Shown here piece by piece: positions 43,070 through 51,889 of a DNA stretch of 64,000 nucleotides. Location: NCBI RefSeq assembly GCF_937127095.1, contig NZ_CAKZLP010000078.1, positions 1-64,000 of the forward strand. The letters run 5' to 3'. The stretch's first letter is position 1. The number at the start of each line of letters is the position of its first letter. Both the position numbers and the translations under genes were made by a program. The notes under the pieces are model-generated. The model did not search any database. It worked only from the letters and a program-made list of their open reading frames with translations, and was not told the DNA's origin. Origin of the DNA: an uncultured Amphritea sp. (GTDB lineage: Bacteria; Pseudomonadota; Gammaproteobacteria; Pseudomonadales; Balneatricaceae).

Positions 43070-44022
43070 TCAGGATTAAACGCTGGAAAATGACCGCTGG
43101 TCGACTGTTAATAGCTACGCTGGGTTTTACTCTCACAGCAACATCGGCTGTTACTCTGGCTGATAACGCACTGTCGATCGGGATCTCAGTGTCAGACCTG
43201 GGCAATCCCTATTTCACTCAGATCGCGCGGGGGGCGGAAATCCAGGCGAAGCAGCTGGTGGGCGATAATGCCAACGTGGTGGTGGTATCCAGTGCCTATG
43301 ATGTTAAGCGTCAGATTGAACAGATTGAGGGGTTTGTCGCGCAGGGGATGGATATGATTCTGCTCTCTGCTGCCAGTTATGATGGCGTTGAAGCGGCGGT
43401 GTTAAAAGCCCGGAAAGCCGGGGTTAAAGTGCTGGCGGTGGATGTGAAAGCCAAAGGTGCTGATGCCACCGTGACCACCGATAATACTCAGGCAGGGATG
43501 ATCGCCTGCGATTATCTGGTCAAGCAGCTGGGTGGACAGGGTCGTGTGGTGATCATCAATGGACCTAAAGTATCTTCAGTGCGGGAGAGAGTCGCCGGAT
43601 GTAAAGAGGTGCTGGCGCAATCGCCGGGTATTCAGTTGCTTTCCAGCGATCTCAACAGCGGCGGGGGGCGTGAAGGCGGGCTGGAGTCGATGACCTATCT
43701 GCTCACTCAGTTTCAGCAGATTGATGGTGTCTTTACCATCAATGATCCCTCTGCGCTGGGCGCACAGGATGCCGCGCAATTTGCCGGACGGGATGATTTT
43801 ATGATTGTTTCTGTCGACGGAGCCCCTGGCGTAGAACAACAGCTGCGTGCAGAGAATTCGTTGATTAAAGCAACTGCTGCACAGTTTCCCAACTATATGG
43901 CCGCGAAAGCAGTGGAAGCCGGTTATCGGTTAATGCAGGGCGAGACACTGGAGCAAACTACTATATTGATTCCGGCGGAACTGATCACCCGGGAGACGGT
44001 TGATAGCTATCAGGGATGGTGA
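43066..44022 (+). CDS. Periplasmic sugar-binding protein, sensor partner of the kinase
   Basis: A 318-residue ribose/fructose-type periplasmic binding protein (Peripla_BP_4) with a signal peptide (cleavage near TLA-DN) and the motifs LGNPYFTQIARGAEIQA, LLSAASYDGV, VTTDNTQAGMIACDYL and VDGAPGVEQQL. It starts at GTG within the kinase stop codon (GTGA) and has no permease beside it. By analogy with TorT-TorS and LuxP-LuxQ it probably reports a sugar to the kinase. It resembles the FrcB-type protein at 47624, so fructose or a related sugar is the likely ligand. Confidence 0.85.
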   Translation: MIRIKRWKMTAGRLLIATLGFTLTATSAVTLADNALSIGISVSDLGNPYFTQIARGAEIQAKQLVGDNANVVVVSSAYDVKRQIEQIEGFVAQGMDMILLSAASYDGVEAAVLKARKAGVKVLAVDVKAKGADATVTTDNTQAGMIACDYLVKQLGGQGRVVIINGPKVSSVRERVAGCKEVLAQSPGIQLLSSDLNSGGGREGGLESMTYLLTQFQQIDGVFTINDPSALGAQDAAQFAGRDDFMIVSVDGAPGVEQQLRAENSLIKATAAQFPNYMAAKAVEAGYRLMQGETLEQTTILIPAELITRETVDSYQGW

Positions 44023-44052
44023 ATCGTCAGACACCTTTAATTAGTATTGAAA

Positions 44053-44088
44053 GGTACAATGTACCTGATATACTGTGTACAAAGTACA
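44053..44088. promoter_or_regulatory. Two GTAC-N3-GTAC palindromes before the toxin gene
   Basis: GGTAC-AAT-GTACC (44053-44065) and TGTAC-AAA-GTACA (44076-44088) share the GTAC-N3-GTAC form and are 23 bases apart, about two helical turns. They lie immediately before the toxin start and are likely sites for autorepression by the antitoxin or complex. Confidence 0.6.
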
Positions 44089-44097
44089 TGGAATGTT

Positions 44098-44418
44098 ATG
44101 TTTACATTTATAGAGCTAAGCGGCTTCAGTAAACACAGAAAGGATTTACTGAGCGATGATGAGTTCAGCGAGTTGCAGAAGGCATTAATTGCAAATCCTG
44201 AATGTGGTAGCACCATTTCCGGGACCGGCGGATTTCGAAAGCTTCGATGGTCCAGGCCTGGGATGGGGAAAAGTGGTGGTGTAAGAGTGATATATTATAA
44301 TTTATCTGTTCTCTCGGGGCGGTTATATCTGGCGCTTATTTATCCTAAGAATGAAGCCGATAACATCACCGATGTCCAAAAGTCCCAACTAATGAAAGTC
44401 TCCAGCAGGCTAAGATAG
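44098..44418 (+). CDS. RelE/HigB-like toxin
   Basis: A 106-residue RelE-superfamily protein: FTFIELSGFSKHRKDLLSDDEFSELQKAL, GSTISGTGGFRKLRWSRPGMGKSGGVRVIYY and LIYPKNEADNIT. The conserved RKLRW and GGVRVIYY strand match toxins that pair with NadS-type HTH antitoxins and cleave mRNA at the ribosome. The toxin-first order is that of higBA. The frame extends upstream to 44047, but that would run across the operator repeats, so ATG 44098 is used. Confidence 0.8.
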   Translation: MFTFIELSGFSKHRKDLLSDDEFSELQKALIANPECGSTISGTGGFRKLRWSRPGMGKSGGVRVIYYNLSVLSGRLYLALIYPKNEADNITDVQKSQLMKVSSRLR

Positions 44419-44420
44419 CG

Positions 44421-44738
44421 ATGGAATCAACGATGAAAGATGACTTGTTTGCTGATCTTCTTCGCAGCGCTGAAGAGATGGTTGCGATTGAAAAAGGCGA
44501 AATAATACCCGACATGAGAGTGATACATCACTATGAAACACTCGATGTTAAAGCGATTCGTGAAGCATCAGGTAAAAGCCGCAAAGAGTTTGCCGATATT
44601 ATTGGTGCTAGCTACGAAGCGGTTAAAAGCTGGGAAAATAAACGGAGAAACCCTACAGGTCCAACTAAAAAGTTGCTGACTCTGGTGAGAGAAAATCCTC
44701 GGCAGATGGTTGCGATTCTCGAACAGGAAAGTGCTTAA
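44421..44738 (+). CDS. HTH (NadS/HigA-like) antitoxin
   Basis: A 105-residue protein with an Xre-type helix-turn-helix (about 45-95): VKAIREASGKSRKEFADIIGASYEAVKSWENKRRNPTGP. The DDLFADLLRSAEEMVAIEKGE N-terminus is the toxin-binding part of NadS-like antitoxins. It begins two bases after the toxin stop; ATG 44433 is an alternative start. The pair looks intact, unlike the relic near 15 kb. Confidence 0.82.
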   Translation: MESTMKDDLFADLLRSAEEMVAIEKGEIIPDMRVIHHYETLDVKAIREASGKSRKEFADIIGASYEAVKSWENKRRNPTGPTKKLLTLVRENPRQMVAILEQESA

Positions 44739-44751
44739 CCGTATAAGCGGT

Positions 44752-45624
44752 TTACTCCGGGTTAAATATCTTCCTCAGCGCTGTATGCATTACTTCGGTG
44801 TTCACTGTGATACTGGTCCAGTAGTGGATGCCGATAGCACCCTGGTGTACCAGCATCTGCTGTCCATTGATGAATTTGCAGCCCTTCTGCTGAGCTGTTC
44901 GAAGCAGTGGTGTCATCGGAGGGTTATGGATGCCGTCGGCGACGACCATATTTGCAGTCAGTGTTTCCCAGTGAATATCCAGCTGTTGGTCGATATTCGG
45001 GTAGAGACCGATGGCGGTGGCATTGATGACAATGTCGGTATCTGCAGGCAGTGAAAAATCCCCATCCCATCTTTCGAATGTGGCAGTGGCCGGTGTTTTT
45101 TCGCCGATCAGTCGGGCCAGTTCTTCGCCTCGTTCACGAGAGCGGTTAACCACCGTGATATGAGTGACCCCGGCGAACGCCATCTCTACCGCGACAGCCC
45201 GGGCAGCACCGCCCGCGCCAAACAGAACCACCTGTGTTCCCTGTGGGTCGGTCACCTCCTTTAAGGCGTTTACAAAGCCACGGCCGTCGGTGTTTTCGCC
45301 GATATATTCGCCCTTGTCATTCCGTACAATGGTGTTAACGGCGCCGATAATCTCAGCAGATTGTCCCAGTCCGTCCAGGTGTTCGATCACCGCTACTTTG
45401 TGGGGGATTGAACAGTTGAAGCCAGCCCAGCCCATCGCCCGGGCACCGAGTACCGCGTTTTTAAGCTGCTCCGGTGAAACTTCGCAGTTGATATAGCGCC
45501 AGTCGAGTTGGTGATGCTGATAGGCCGCTTCAACCATGGCAACGGTGGGGTTCTCCATCGCCGGCATGGCAAATGAACCGGTCAGGTTGCTGAGAAAATT
45601 CTTATTCATCGGTGGTCTATCCAT
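44752..45624 (-). CDS. Shikimate/quinate dehydrogenase-like oxidoreductase
   Basis: A 290-residue AroE/YdiB-fold protein: NCSIPHKVAV with the catalytic lysine, ENTDGRGF with the catalytic aspartate, Rossmann GAGGAARAVA, VNRSRERGEELARL for the nicotinamide nucleotide, and GQQMLVHQGAIGIHYW. It is unlikely to be the housekeeping aroE, because it sits at the end of the frc sugar-transport operon; such paralogues may oxidise other cyclic polyols. The first ATG (45624) touches the T-run of a terminator. ATG 45609 is an alternative start; neither has a good ribosome site. Confidence 0.75.
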   Translation of the reverse strand: MDRPPMNKNFLSNLTGSFAMPAMENPTVAMVEAAYQHHQLDWRYINCEVSPEQLKNAVLGARAMGWAGFNCSIPHKVAVIEHLDGLGQSAEIIGAVNTIVRNDKGEYIGENTDGRGFVNALKEVTDPQGTQVVLFGAGGAARAVAVEMAFAGVTHITVVNRSRERGEELARLIGEKTPATATFERWDGDFSLPADTDIVINATAIGLYPNIDQQLDIHWETLTANMVVADGIHNPPMTPLLRTAQQKGCKFINGQQMLVHQGAIGIHYWTSITVNTEVMHTALRKIFNPE

Positions 45625-45653
45625 AAAAAAGGCCCTGATGTTTAGTCAGGGCC
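45625..45653 (-). terminator. Leftward terminator directly after frcA
   Basis: GGCCCTGA (45631-45638) pairs with TCAGGGCC (45646-45653) over a 7-base loop, with a six-base A-run to its left that reads as Ts. The AroE-like gene starts at the end of that T-run, so its expression requires readthrough or a promoter inside frcA. Confidence 0.85.
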
Positions 45654-45668
45654 AAGGTTCAACTTTGT

Positions 45669-46466
45669 TCAGGCCGCGAATGCGCCTGCGGCATGTTCAT
45701 GAGGGTCCAGCGCCCCGGTCATAATCGCCACCGCTTCCGACATAGTGTGGGTGTCCGGTCTGATCACCGCATGGCGTTTACCCAACCGATGGATATGGAT
45801 GCGGTCTGCCACTTCAAATACATGGGGCATGTTGTGGCTGATCAAGACCACAGACAGGCCCCGGTCGCGTACATCTTTGATCAGATTCAGCACCCGGCGG
45901 GACTCTTTTACCCCCAGTGCGGCGGTGGGCTCGTCCATAATCACCACATGCTTGGCGAAGGCTGCTGAGCGGGCAACGGCTACCCCCTGACGCTGACCAC
46001 CGGACAGTGTTTCCACCGCCTGGTTGATATTCTGAATGGTCAGCAGGCCCAGCTCGGATAGTTTCTGGCGGGCATTATCGTGCATCGCTTTCTTATCCAG
46101 CATGCGGAAGACCGTGCCCAGAATGCCCGGACGCAGTTGTTCACGGCCGAGGTAGAGGTTATCGGCGATATCCAGTGATGGCGCGACGGCGAGGTTCTGG
46201 TAGACGGTTTCGATACCGGCATTACGGGCGTCCATCGGGCTTTTGAAGTTCACCGTCTCATTATCCAGTTTTACTGTGCCTCGGTCGGGTACCAGAGCGC
46301 CAGAGAGGGCTTTGATCAGTGACGATTTACCGGCACCGTTATCACCGATGACGGCCAGAATTTCACCTGGATAAAGGTCGAAATCTGCACCATCCAGGGC
46401 GGTGACATGGCCATAACGTTTTACCAGTCCGCGTGCTTGTAATACTGTAGCTTTCTCAATATTCAT
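45669..46466 (-). CDS. frcA: Fructose ABC transporter ATPase (FrcA)
   Basis: A single-domain sugar ATPase of 265 residues: Walker A GDNGAGKSS, signature TLSGGQRQG, Walker B VVIMDEPTAALGV, H-loop LISHNMPHVF. Sugar ATPases of the RbsA/XylG class normally have two ATPase domains. The FrcA group has one, which matches. GGAGAG seven bases upstream fixes ATG 46466, two bases after the frcC stop; a longer frame to 46487 overlaps frcC. Confidence 0.88.
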   Translation of the reverse strand: MNIEKATVLQARGLVKRYGHVTALDGADFDLYPGEILAVIGDNGAGKSSLIKALSGALVPDRGTVKLDNETVNFKSPMDARNAGIETVYQNLAVAPSLDIADNLYLGREQLRPGILGTVFRMLDKKAMHDNARQKLSELGLLTIQNINQAVETLSGGQRQGVAVARSAAFAKHVVIMDEPTAALGVKESRRVLNLIKDVRDRGLSVVLISHNMPHVFEVADRIHIHRLGKRHAVIRPDTHTMSEAVAIMTGALDPHEHAAGAFAA

Positions 46467-46468
46467 GA

Positions 46469-47548
46469 TTACACTCTCCGAATCCACTGGTCCATACCAA
46501 CGGCGACTATGATGAGTAGGCCGACGGTAAATTCCTGCCAGAGCACATCGACTCCTGCCAGCGCCAGACCGTTACGAAATACCCCGACAACCAGGGCGCC
46601 AATGAGTGTGCCAAAAATAGATCCACGGCCACCGAACAGACTACAGCCGCCGATAACCACCGCCGTGATACTGTCGAGGTTTGCGGTCATACCTGCTTGC
46701 GGGCTGACCGAACCGATGCGGCCGATCAGTGCCCAGGCAGCAATGGCACAGATAGCCCCGGCGACGATATATACGGACATTAAGATACGATTGGTGCGGA
46801 TACCTGCCAGACTGGCTGCGCCCGGATCATCACCAGTGGCATACACATGCTTGCCCCAGGCGGTCCAGTTGAGTGCGTACCAGATAAGGGCAAACAGCGC
46901 GAGCATCAGCAGTGAGCCGTAAGTGAGCTTGGCACCAAACAGCTCGATGGTGCGTCCGGTCCAGTGCAGTAGTGGAGCGGTTTGTTCAATCGCCTGTGAA
47001 CGAATGGTTTCGCTTTTGGAATACCACAGGTTCAGGGCAAAAAAGATGTTCCAGGTGCCAAGGGTTACGATAAAGGGTGGCAGGCGGAAAAGAGTCACCA
47101 GTAAGCCATTGATATAGCCTGCGAGTGCGCCGGTAGCGATGCCGATCAGTAGTGATATCTCTGGGGGTAAACCTATGTCGATCGCCATCTTACCCATGAC
47201 GACGGATGTCAGTACCATAATGGCACCGACGGAGAGGTCGATACCGGCAGTTAGGATGATCAGGGTTTGGGCTATGCCCAGAATGCCGATGATGGTCACT
47301 TGCTGAAGAATCAGCGACATATTAAAGGGGGTGAGGAAACGATCGCCTATGATCAGGCTGAAGACGATGACTGCCAGCAACAGGACGATAGCAGGTGCAG
47401 CGGTTGGATTGGCGTGGAAGAAGCGGTGTCCTTTTTCCACCAGGGAAAGTTTCTCCGCTTCAAATGAAGCAACTTCACCACTTGCAGAAGCTGCGACCAA
47501 CTCGTGATCAGCTGTCTCTGTTGTTTTTAATGTGCTTGAGTTAGCCAT
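46469..47548 (-). CDS. frcC: Fructose ABC transporter permease (FrcC)
   Basis: A 359-residue RbsC-family permease with about ten helices after a hydrophilic N-terminal 50 residues. The family blocks are QTLIILTAGIDLSVGAIMVL and ITAVVIGGCSLFGGRGSIFGTLIGAL. It forms the membrane channel for the frcB-frcC-frcA importer. A 9-bp hairpin separates it from frcB. Confidence 0.88.
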   Translation of the reverse strand: MANSSTLKTTETADHELVAASASGEVASFEAEKLSLVEKGHRFFHANPTAAPAIVLLLAVIVFSLIIGDRFLTPFNMSLILQQVTIIGILGIAQTLIILTAGIDLSVGAIMVLTSVVMGKMAIDIGLPPEISLLIGIATGALAGYINGLLVTLFRLPPFIVTLGTWNIFFALNLWYSKSETIRSQAIEQTAPLLHWTGRTIELFGAKLTYGSLLMLALFALIWYALNWTAWGKHVYATGDDPGAASLAGIRTNRILMSVYIVAGAICAIAAWALIGRIGSVSPQAGMTANLDSITAVVIGGCSLFGGRGSIFGTLIGALVVGVFRNGLALAGVDVLWQEFTVGLLIIVAVGMDQWIRRV

Positions 47549-47576
47549 GGGACTCTCCTGGTATTACTCTGAAACG

Positions 47577-47598
47577 AGCAGGGTGAAACCACCCTGCT
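47577..47598 (-). terminator. Hairpin between frcB and frcC
   Basis: AGCAGGGTG (47577-47585) pairs perfectly with CACCCTGCT (47590-47598) over AAAC, 26 bases beyond the frcB stop. With no T-run it probably protects the abundant frcB message or attenuates entry into frcC. Confidence 0.65.
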
Positions 47599-47623
47599 GT
47601 GGTGTTGCTTTATGCGTCGGGTT

Positions 47624-48646
47624 TTAGCCCCAACACATAGTTAAACCTTCAGATGAACTCTTGGCACCGATATGGCTGACTGGCTTATCGGTAATCAGCT
47701 CGACGCCGGTATTGACGAAATCCAGACCTTCGGTGGTCTGAGGCTTTTCGCCGGTGGTGGCAAATTTGAGAATCGCATCGACGCCCATTGACGCCATCCG
47801 CAGTGGGAACTGCATTGAGGTGGCGCCGATAACGCCGTCTTTCACGTTTTCAACACCGGGGCAACCGCCATCGACCGAGACAATCAGTACATCATCGGCA
47901 CGGCCAGCAGACTTCAGTGCTTCATAAGCGCCTGCGGCAGCCGGTTCGTTGATGGTGTAGACCACATTGATCTCCGGGTCTCTTTGCAGCAGGTTTTCCA
48001 TCGCCCGACGACCGCCTTCCTCAGCACCGCTGGTGACATCGTTGCCGACAATACGTGGATCGGTTTCGTCGCCGATGCGGTTGGGGTCATTCAGCTCGAT
48101 ACCGAAGCCTTTCAGGAAGCCCTGATCACGGGCAACATCAACAGTGATCTGGCTGCTGTTCAGATCCAGCATCGCTATTTTAGCGGTTGCAGCTTTATCA
48201 CCCAGGGTTGCGGCAGCCCATTGGCCGATCATCTCACCGGCTTTAAAATTGTCAGTGGCAAAGGTGGCATCCGCTGCGGTGGCAGGGCTTAACGGTGTAT
48301 CCAGAGCAATTACCAGCAGGCCGGCTTCACGGGCACGTTCGATGGCAGGTACGATACCTGCGGGGTCGCTCGGGGTAATCAGAATGCCTTTAGCACCAGC
48401 AGAGATCAGGTTTTCAACCGCCTGCACCTGGGATTGATTATCACCATCAAATTTACCGGAGAAAGTACGCAGCTCGATGCCCATCGCATCCGCTTTCTCT
48501 TGTGCACCCTGGCGCATTTTGACAAAGAAAGGGTTGGTATTGGTTTTAGTAATCAGGCCAACGACCGGCTTATCCGCTGCCATGGCGAAAGGAGCAGAGA
48601 GGGCGGTGGCCAGCATAATGGCTTGAACAATTGATGACTTTTTCAT
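47624..48646 (-). CDS. frcB: Fructose-binding periplasmic protein (FrcB)
   Basis: A 340-residue periplasmic binding protein with a signal peptide (MKKSSIVQAIMLATALSAPFAMA). The mature protein begins KPVVGLITKTNTNPFFVKMRQGA and ends SSEGLTMCWG, features shared with rhizobial FrcB. It would capture fructose (and perhaps ribose or mannose, as reported for Sinorhizobium FrcB). It is first in the operon. Its promoter shares a 50-base-spaced pair of boxes with the fructokinase and porin promoters. Confidence 0.85.
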   Translation of the reverse strand: MKKSSIVQAIMLATALSAPFAMAADKPVVGLITKTNTNPFFVKMRQGAQEKADAMGIELRTFSGKFDGDNQSQVQAVENLISAGAKGILITPSDPAGIVPAIERAREAGLLVIALDTPLSPATAADATFATDNFKAGEMIGQWAAATLGDKAATAKIAMLDLNSSQITVDVARDQGFLKGFGIELNDPNRIGDETDPRIVGNDVTSGAEEGGRRAMENLLQRDPEINVVYTINEPAAAGAYEALKSAGRADDVLIVSVDGGCPGVENVKDGVIGATSMQFPLRMASMGVDAILKFATTGEKPQTTEGLDFVNTGVELITDKPVSHIGAKSSSEGLTMCWG

Positions 48647-48781
48647 GGCGAGCTTTCCTTTTATTTTTATCTTTGTGTTGTTCTTTCTGGTTTCGTAAAA
48701 CGGAGGATTTTAAATCCGTTGTTCATCAGTCCTTATGAGCAACGATATCTCTGAATGACGTTGCTCTGCTGAATCTCAGTG

Positions 48782-48851
48782 TCTATTTAAAAGGAGGGGA
48801 ATTAACGGGGAATTTCTGCTGTGTGTCATCGCGTTAACAATTGAAATATTG
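48782..48851 (-). promoter_or_regulatory. frcB promoter: shared fructose-regulon architecture
   Basis: TCTATTTAAAAG (48782-48793), ATTAAC (48801-48806) and CGTTAACAATTG (48832-48843) occur at the same spacings as in the fructokinase promoter (60612, 60631, 60662) and the porin promoter (59384, 59403, 59434). On the minus strand the first box could be the -10 region, and the ATTAAC box overlaps the -35 position. That suggests an activator-dependent promoter. The stretch 48857-48900 shows no gene. Confidence 0.6.
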
Positions 48852-48908
48852 CGCGGTATTTAAGTCAGGCACTGAGGTTGGAGTAAGCTCTTTTGATCGG
48901 ATAGCGCT

Positions 48909-48940
48909 GCTTGAGGCGTGATCTGAAAAAGGCGCGATGA
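48909..48940. repeat. 32-bp repeat, left copy
   Basis: Matches 55409-55440 in 31 of 32 positions and in the same orientation; the core is TTGAGGCGTGATCTGAAA. The two copies bracket the LysR/TRAP/lyase/CoA-transferase genes. This copy lies 153 bases before the LysR start. Confidence 0.7.
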
Positions 48941-49092
48941 TGGCTGAACTTCGCCTGAGCCGTCGAACTGGCTCTGGGTGATCCCATTTTTAATAGTCGG
49001 TAAGGGTTTACTGTTGACAAAATATCTATCTAAAGCCAAGGTCGATGAATAACATCGTCTTCCTGTTGAAGGTCACTATAGGGTTTTTAAGT

Positions 49093-49980
49093 ATGCGTCT
49101 TGATCCGACTTCGCTTCGTTTATTTGTCAGCGTGATCGAAGAGGGTTCGATTGCCCGGGCGGCTGAAAGTAATTTTATCGCTGCGTCGGCGATCTCTAAA
49201 AGGATTAGTGAGCTGGAGCAGGTGCTGAGTACGCCTTTACTGACGAGAACCAATCGAGGTGTCGTTGCTACTGAGGCGGGCAGCGCACTGTTGAAACGAT
49301 CACGGGATGTATTGCACCAGCTGGATGATATCTTCAGACATATGAGCGAATACTCCGATGGTTTACGGGGTAGCGTACGCATGGTCGCCAATATCTCGGC
49401 TATCAGTCAGTTTTTGCCCAATCAGTTACGTTCATTTCTGGATATGTATCCACAGGTTCAGATTCATCTGGAAGAGAGGATCAGTAGTGAAGTACTGCGT
49501 GATGTTGGCGAGAGTATTGCGGATATCGGCATCGTCACCAACGCCCCGAGTGATTGCCAGAATCTGATTATTTACCCTTATAAAACCGACCATCTGGTGT
49601 TGATAACACCCCAGGGGCATCCGCTTGCGGAGAGTAAAGATATCTATTTTACCGATACGCTCGACTATGATTACGTGGGGCTGCACACCGGAAGCGCCAT
49701 CAATAACCAGATGTTTGAAGCCGCATCTAAGTTAAGTCGATCACTGCGTTTGCGTATTCAGGTTACCAATTATGAAGCGCTTTACCGTATGGTCGAGTCC
49801 GGCCTGGGTATCGGCCTGATGCCTCTCAACATAGCCAAACCCTATATCAAAGCCAGAAGGATTAAAGCGGTTAATCTGCAAGATGAATGGATGTCCCGGG
49901 AGCTGCATATCTGCATACGTGATTCAGATCATCTGCTGGATGCGGCCCGCCATCTGTTAAATCATCTGCGGACTACCTGA
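49093..49980 (+). CDS. LysR-family regulator of the TRAP/CoA cassette
   Basis: A 295-residue LysR-type regulator: winged helix (LRLFVSVIEEGSIARAAESNFIAASAISKRISELEQ) and effector domain (about 90-290). The frame begins 16 codons earlier, but ATG 49093 is where the family starts. It faces the end of the TRAP operon rather than sharing a divergent promoter with it. A 32-bp repeat lies upstream of both this gene and the operon's first gene and could be its site. Confidence 0.85.
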   Translation: MRLDPTSLRLFVSVIEEGSIARAAESNFIAASAISKRISELEQVLSTPLLTRTNRGVVATEAGSALLKRSRDVLHQLDDIFRHMSEYSDGLRGSVRMVANISAISQFLPNQLRSFLDMYPQVQIHLEERISSEVLRDVGESIADIGIVTNAPSDCQNLIIYPYKTDHLVLITPQGHPLAESKDIYFTDTLDYDYVGLHTGSAINNQMFEAASKLSRSLRLRIQVTNYEALYRMVESGLGIGLMPLNIAKPYIKARRIKAVNLQDEWMSRELHICIRDSDHLLDAARHLLNHLRTT

Positions 49981-50022
49981 AAGCAGCGAAGAGCCGCTTT
50001 CAGGTTGCTATTCTGAGGCCTG

Positions 50023-51294
50023 TCAGACGCCATAGGGCAGGTAAAGCGCCAATGAGGGGATAAAGTAGACAGCGAACAGACAAACTATCATCAACAGGAT
50101 AAATGGCCAGACTCCTTTTACCACTTCCGCTGAAGAGCCCCCCGACACCGCTTGTATGACGAACAGGTTTAAACCTACTGGCGGTGTAATCAGAGCACAC
50201 TCAATCATGATAACGAAGATAATGCCGAACCAGATCGGGTCGATCCCCATTGAGGCCAGCGAGGGAGATAGCACCGGAACCATGATCAGCAGCATCGATA
50301 TTGATTCAAGAAAGAAGCCCATAATCAGCAGAACAAAGCAGACCGCAGCAATGAACAGACCAATCTCGGATATATTCTCACTGACCATAATGGAGATATC
50401 CTGGGGTATCTGATACAGCGTAATTGCCTTACCAAACACCTTCGCACCGGCTATGATCAGGAAGATGGTGATGGTGGTTTTCATCGTTTGCATACTGGCT
50501 TCTTTAAACTTTTCGAAGCTAAAGGTACGCATCGCGAGGACGATCACTAACGAGAAGGCAACCCCGACACCGGCAGATTCTGTGGGGGTGAAAATACCGG
50601 TATAGATGCCACCGATAATAACAATCGCCAGCATTACCGTCGGCAGGGCGCGCAGGCTGGCGCGGTTGCGTTCGGCCCGGGACGCTTTTTCGCAGGGAAT
50701 ATATTGTTTGCTGAAGCGCGAATACATAAAGCTATAGAGAATAAACAGGCCAGCCATCAATAGCCCTGGTACCACTCCGGCGAGAAACAGATCGACAATG
50801 GATTCCTCCGTTATGACGCCGTATACAATCATCGGGATTGAGGGTGGGATCAGAATGCCCAGGGTCCCGCCAGCCGCGATCAGACCATAGACAAAGGGGC
50901 GCTCATAACCGCGATCTGTCATCTCTTTTATGGCGACACTACCGATAGTGGCGGCGGTGGCAACCGAAGAACCGGAAATTGCCGAAAAAATGGTACAGGA
51001 GGTAATGGTGGCGATGCCCAAACCACCTGGCCAGTGGCCAACCCAGCTTTGTACTGCGGCAAACAGATCACGACCTATGCCGCCCTTGAGTAGTATATTT
51101 GACATCAATAGGAACAGTGGTACCGATAGCAATACAAAACTGTCAAACGAGGAGTGCAACGCCATGGTTGCCATCATCGGTGACAGATCGGCCCATAACA
51201 GCATGGCCAGTCCCATGCCGCCCAGGACGAATGCCACAGGGATACCGATTAACAGTGCCACAATAAGAATAAAGAGAATGATCATGACGGTCAT
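50023..51294 (-). CDS. dctM: TRAP transporter large permease (DctM family)
   Basis: A 423-residue permease with about twelve helices. Family blocks include FVLGGMGLAML, LLSVPLFLLMSNILLKGGIGRDLF, CTIFSAISGSSVATAATIGSVA and GGTLGILIPPSIPMIVYG. It uses a sodium gradient to move the acid delivered by the binding protein. Its ATG overlaps the DctQ stop by one base. Confidence 0.9.
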   Translation of the reverse strand: MTVMIILFILIVALLIGIPVAFVLGGMGLAMLLWADLSPMMATMALHSSFDSFVLLSVPLFLLMSNILLKGGIGRDLFAAVQSWVGHWPGGLGIATITSCTIFSAISGSSVATAATIGSVAIKEMTDRGYERPFVYGLIAAGGTLGILIPPSIPMIVYGVITEESIVDLFLAGVVPGLLMAGLFILYSFMYSRFSKQYIPCEKASRAERNRASLRALPTVMLAIVIIGGIYTGIFTPTESAGVGVAFSLVIVLAMRTFSFEKFKEASMQTMKTTITIFLIIAGAKVFGKAITLYQIPQDISIMVSENISEIGLFIAAVCFVLLIMGFFLESISMLLIMVPVLSPSLASMGIDPIWFGIIFVIMIECALITPPVGLNLFVIQAVSGGSSAEVVKGVWPFILLMIVCLFAVYFIPSLALYLPYGV

Positions 51295-51857
51295 CAGGCA
51301 GAAACCCCTTCTTTATGTTGCTGCTCTCCTGAGAGGACCAGAAAAAATTCAGTTATCGCCTGAATGGTAAGCAAACCAAAGCCACAGGGAATAGCTGCTT
51401 CCGTTGTCCATGAGGGCAGACCAAGCATGCTGGCTGAGGCTGATCCCTGGATGATTGATTCATGTAGCAGTCGGTAGCCATAATAACTACAGACTGCGGA
51501 AAAAAGAGCGATAGTCAGCAGTGAAGTACACTCCGCTATCTGTGATAAACGCGGACCCAGCCTGGCGTTGAGGATATCGATACGGATTAGCGCCTTGTGC
51601 TGTAACACCCAGCTTGCACCAAGGCAGGTTGCCCATATCTGGCACAGCAGGGAGATGTCAGCAGACCAGATAGTAGGTGCAACAAAGATATACCGGGCGA
51701 TGACTTCATAGGTAATCAGCGCTGCGATCAGAACGAAAAGAAAAGCCGATAGCTTTCCGCACAGGCTGACAATCTGATAATTAACACGCACCCACCATGA
51801 GGGGTGATGGGCCCGGTTTACAGTATCGTCAATATCTTCCAGTTCGATATTGGACAT
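51294..51857 (-). CDS. dctQ: TRAP transporter small permease (DctQ family)
   Basis: A 187-residue four-helix protein with the DctQ core: FLFVLIAALITYEVIARYIFVAPTIWSADIS and ATCLGASWVLQHKALIRIDIL. It forms the stator half of the TRAP membrane unit with DctM. It lies between dctP and dctM. Confidence 0.88.
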   Translation of the reverse strand: MSNIELEDIDDTVNRAHHPSWWVRVNYQIVSLCGKLSAFLFVLIAALITYEVIARYIFVAPTIWSADISLLCQIWATCLGASWVLQHKALIRIDILNARLGPRLSQIAECTSLLTIALFSAVCSYYGYRLLHESIIQGSASASMLGLPSWTTEAAIPCGFGLLTIQAITEFFLVLSGEQQHKEGVSA

Positions 51858-51889
51858 ATTTATTTACCTCAAAGTGATTCAGGCAAGAG

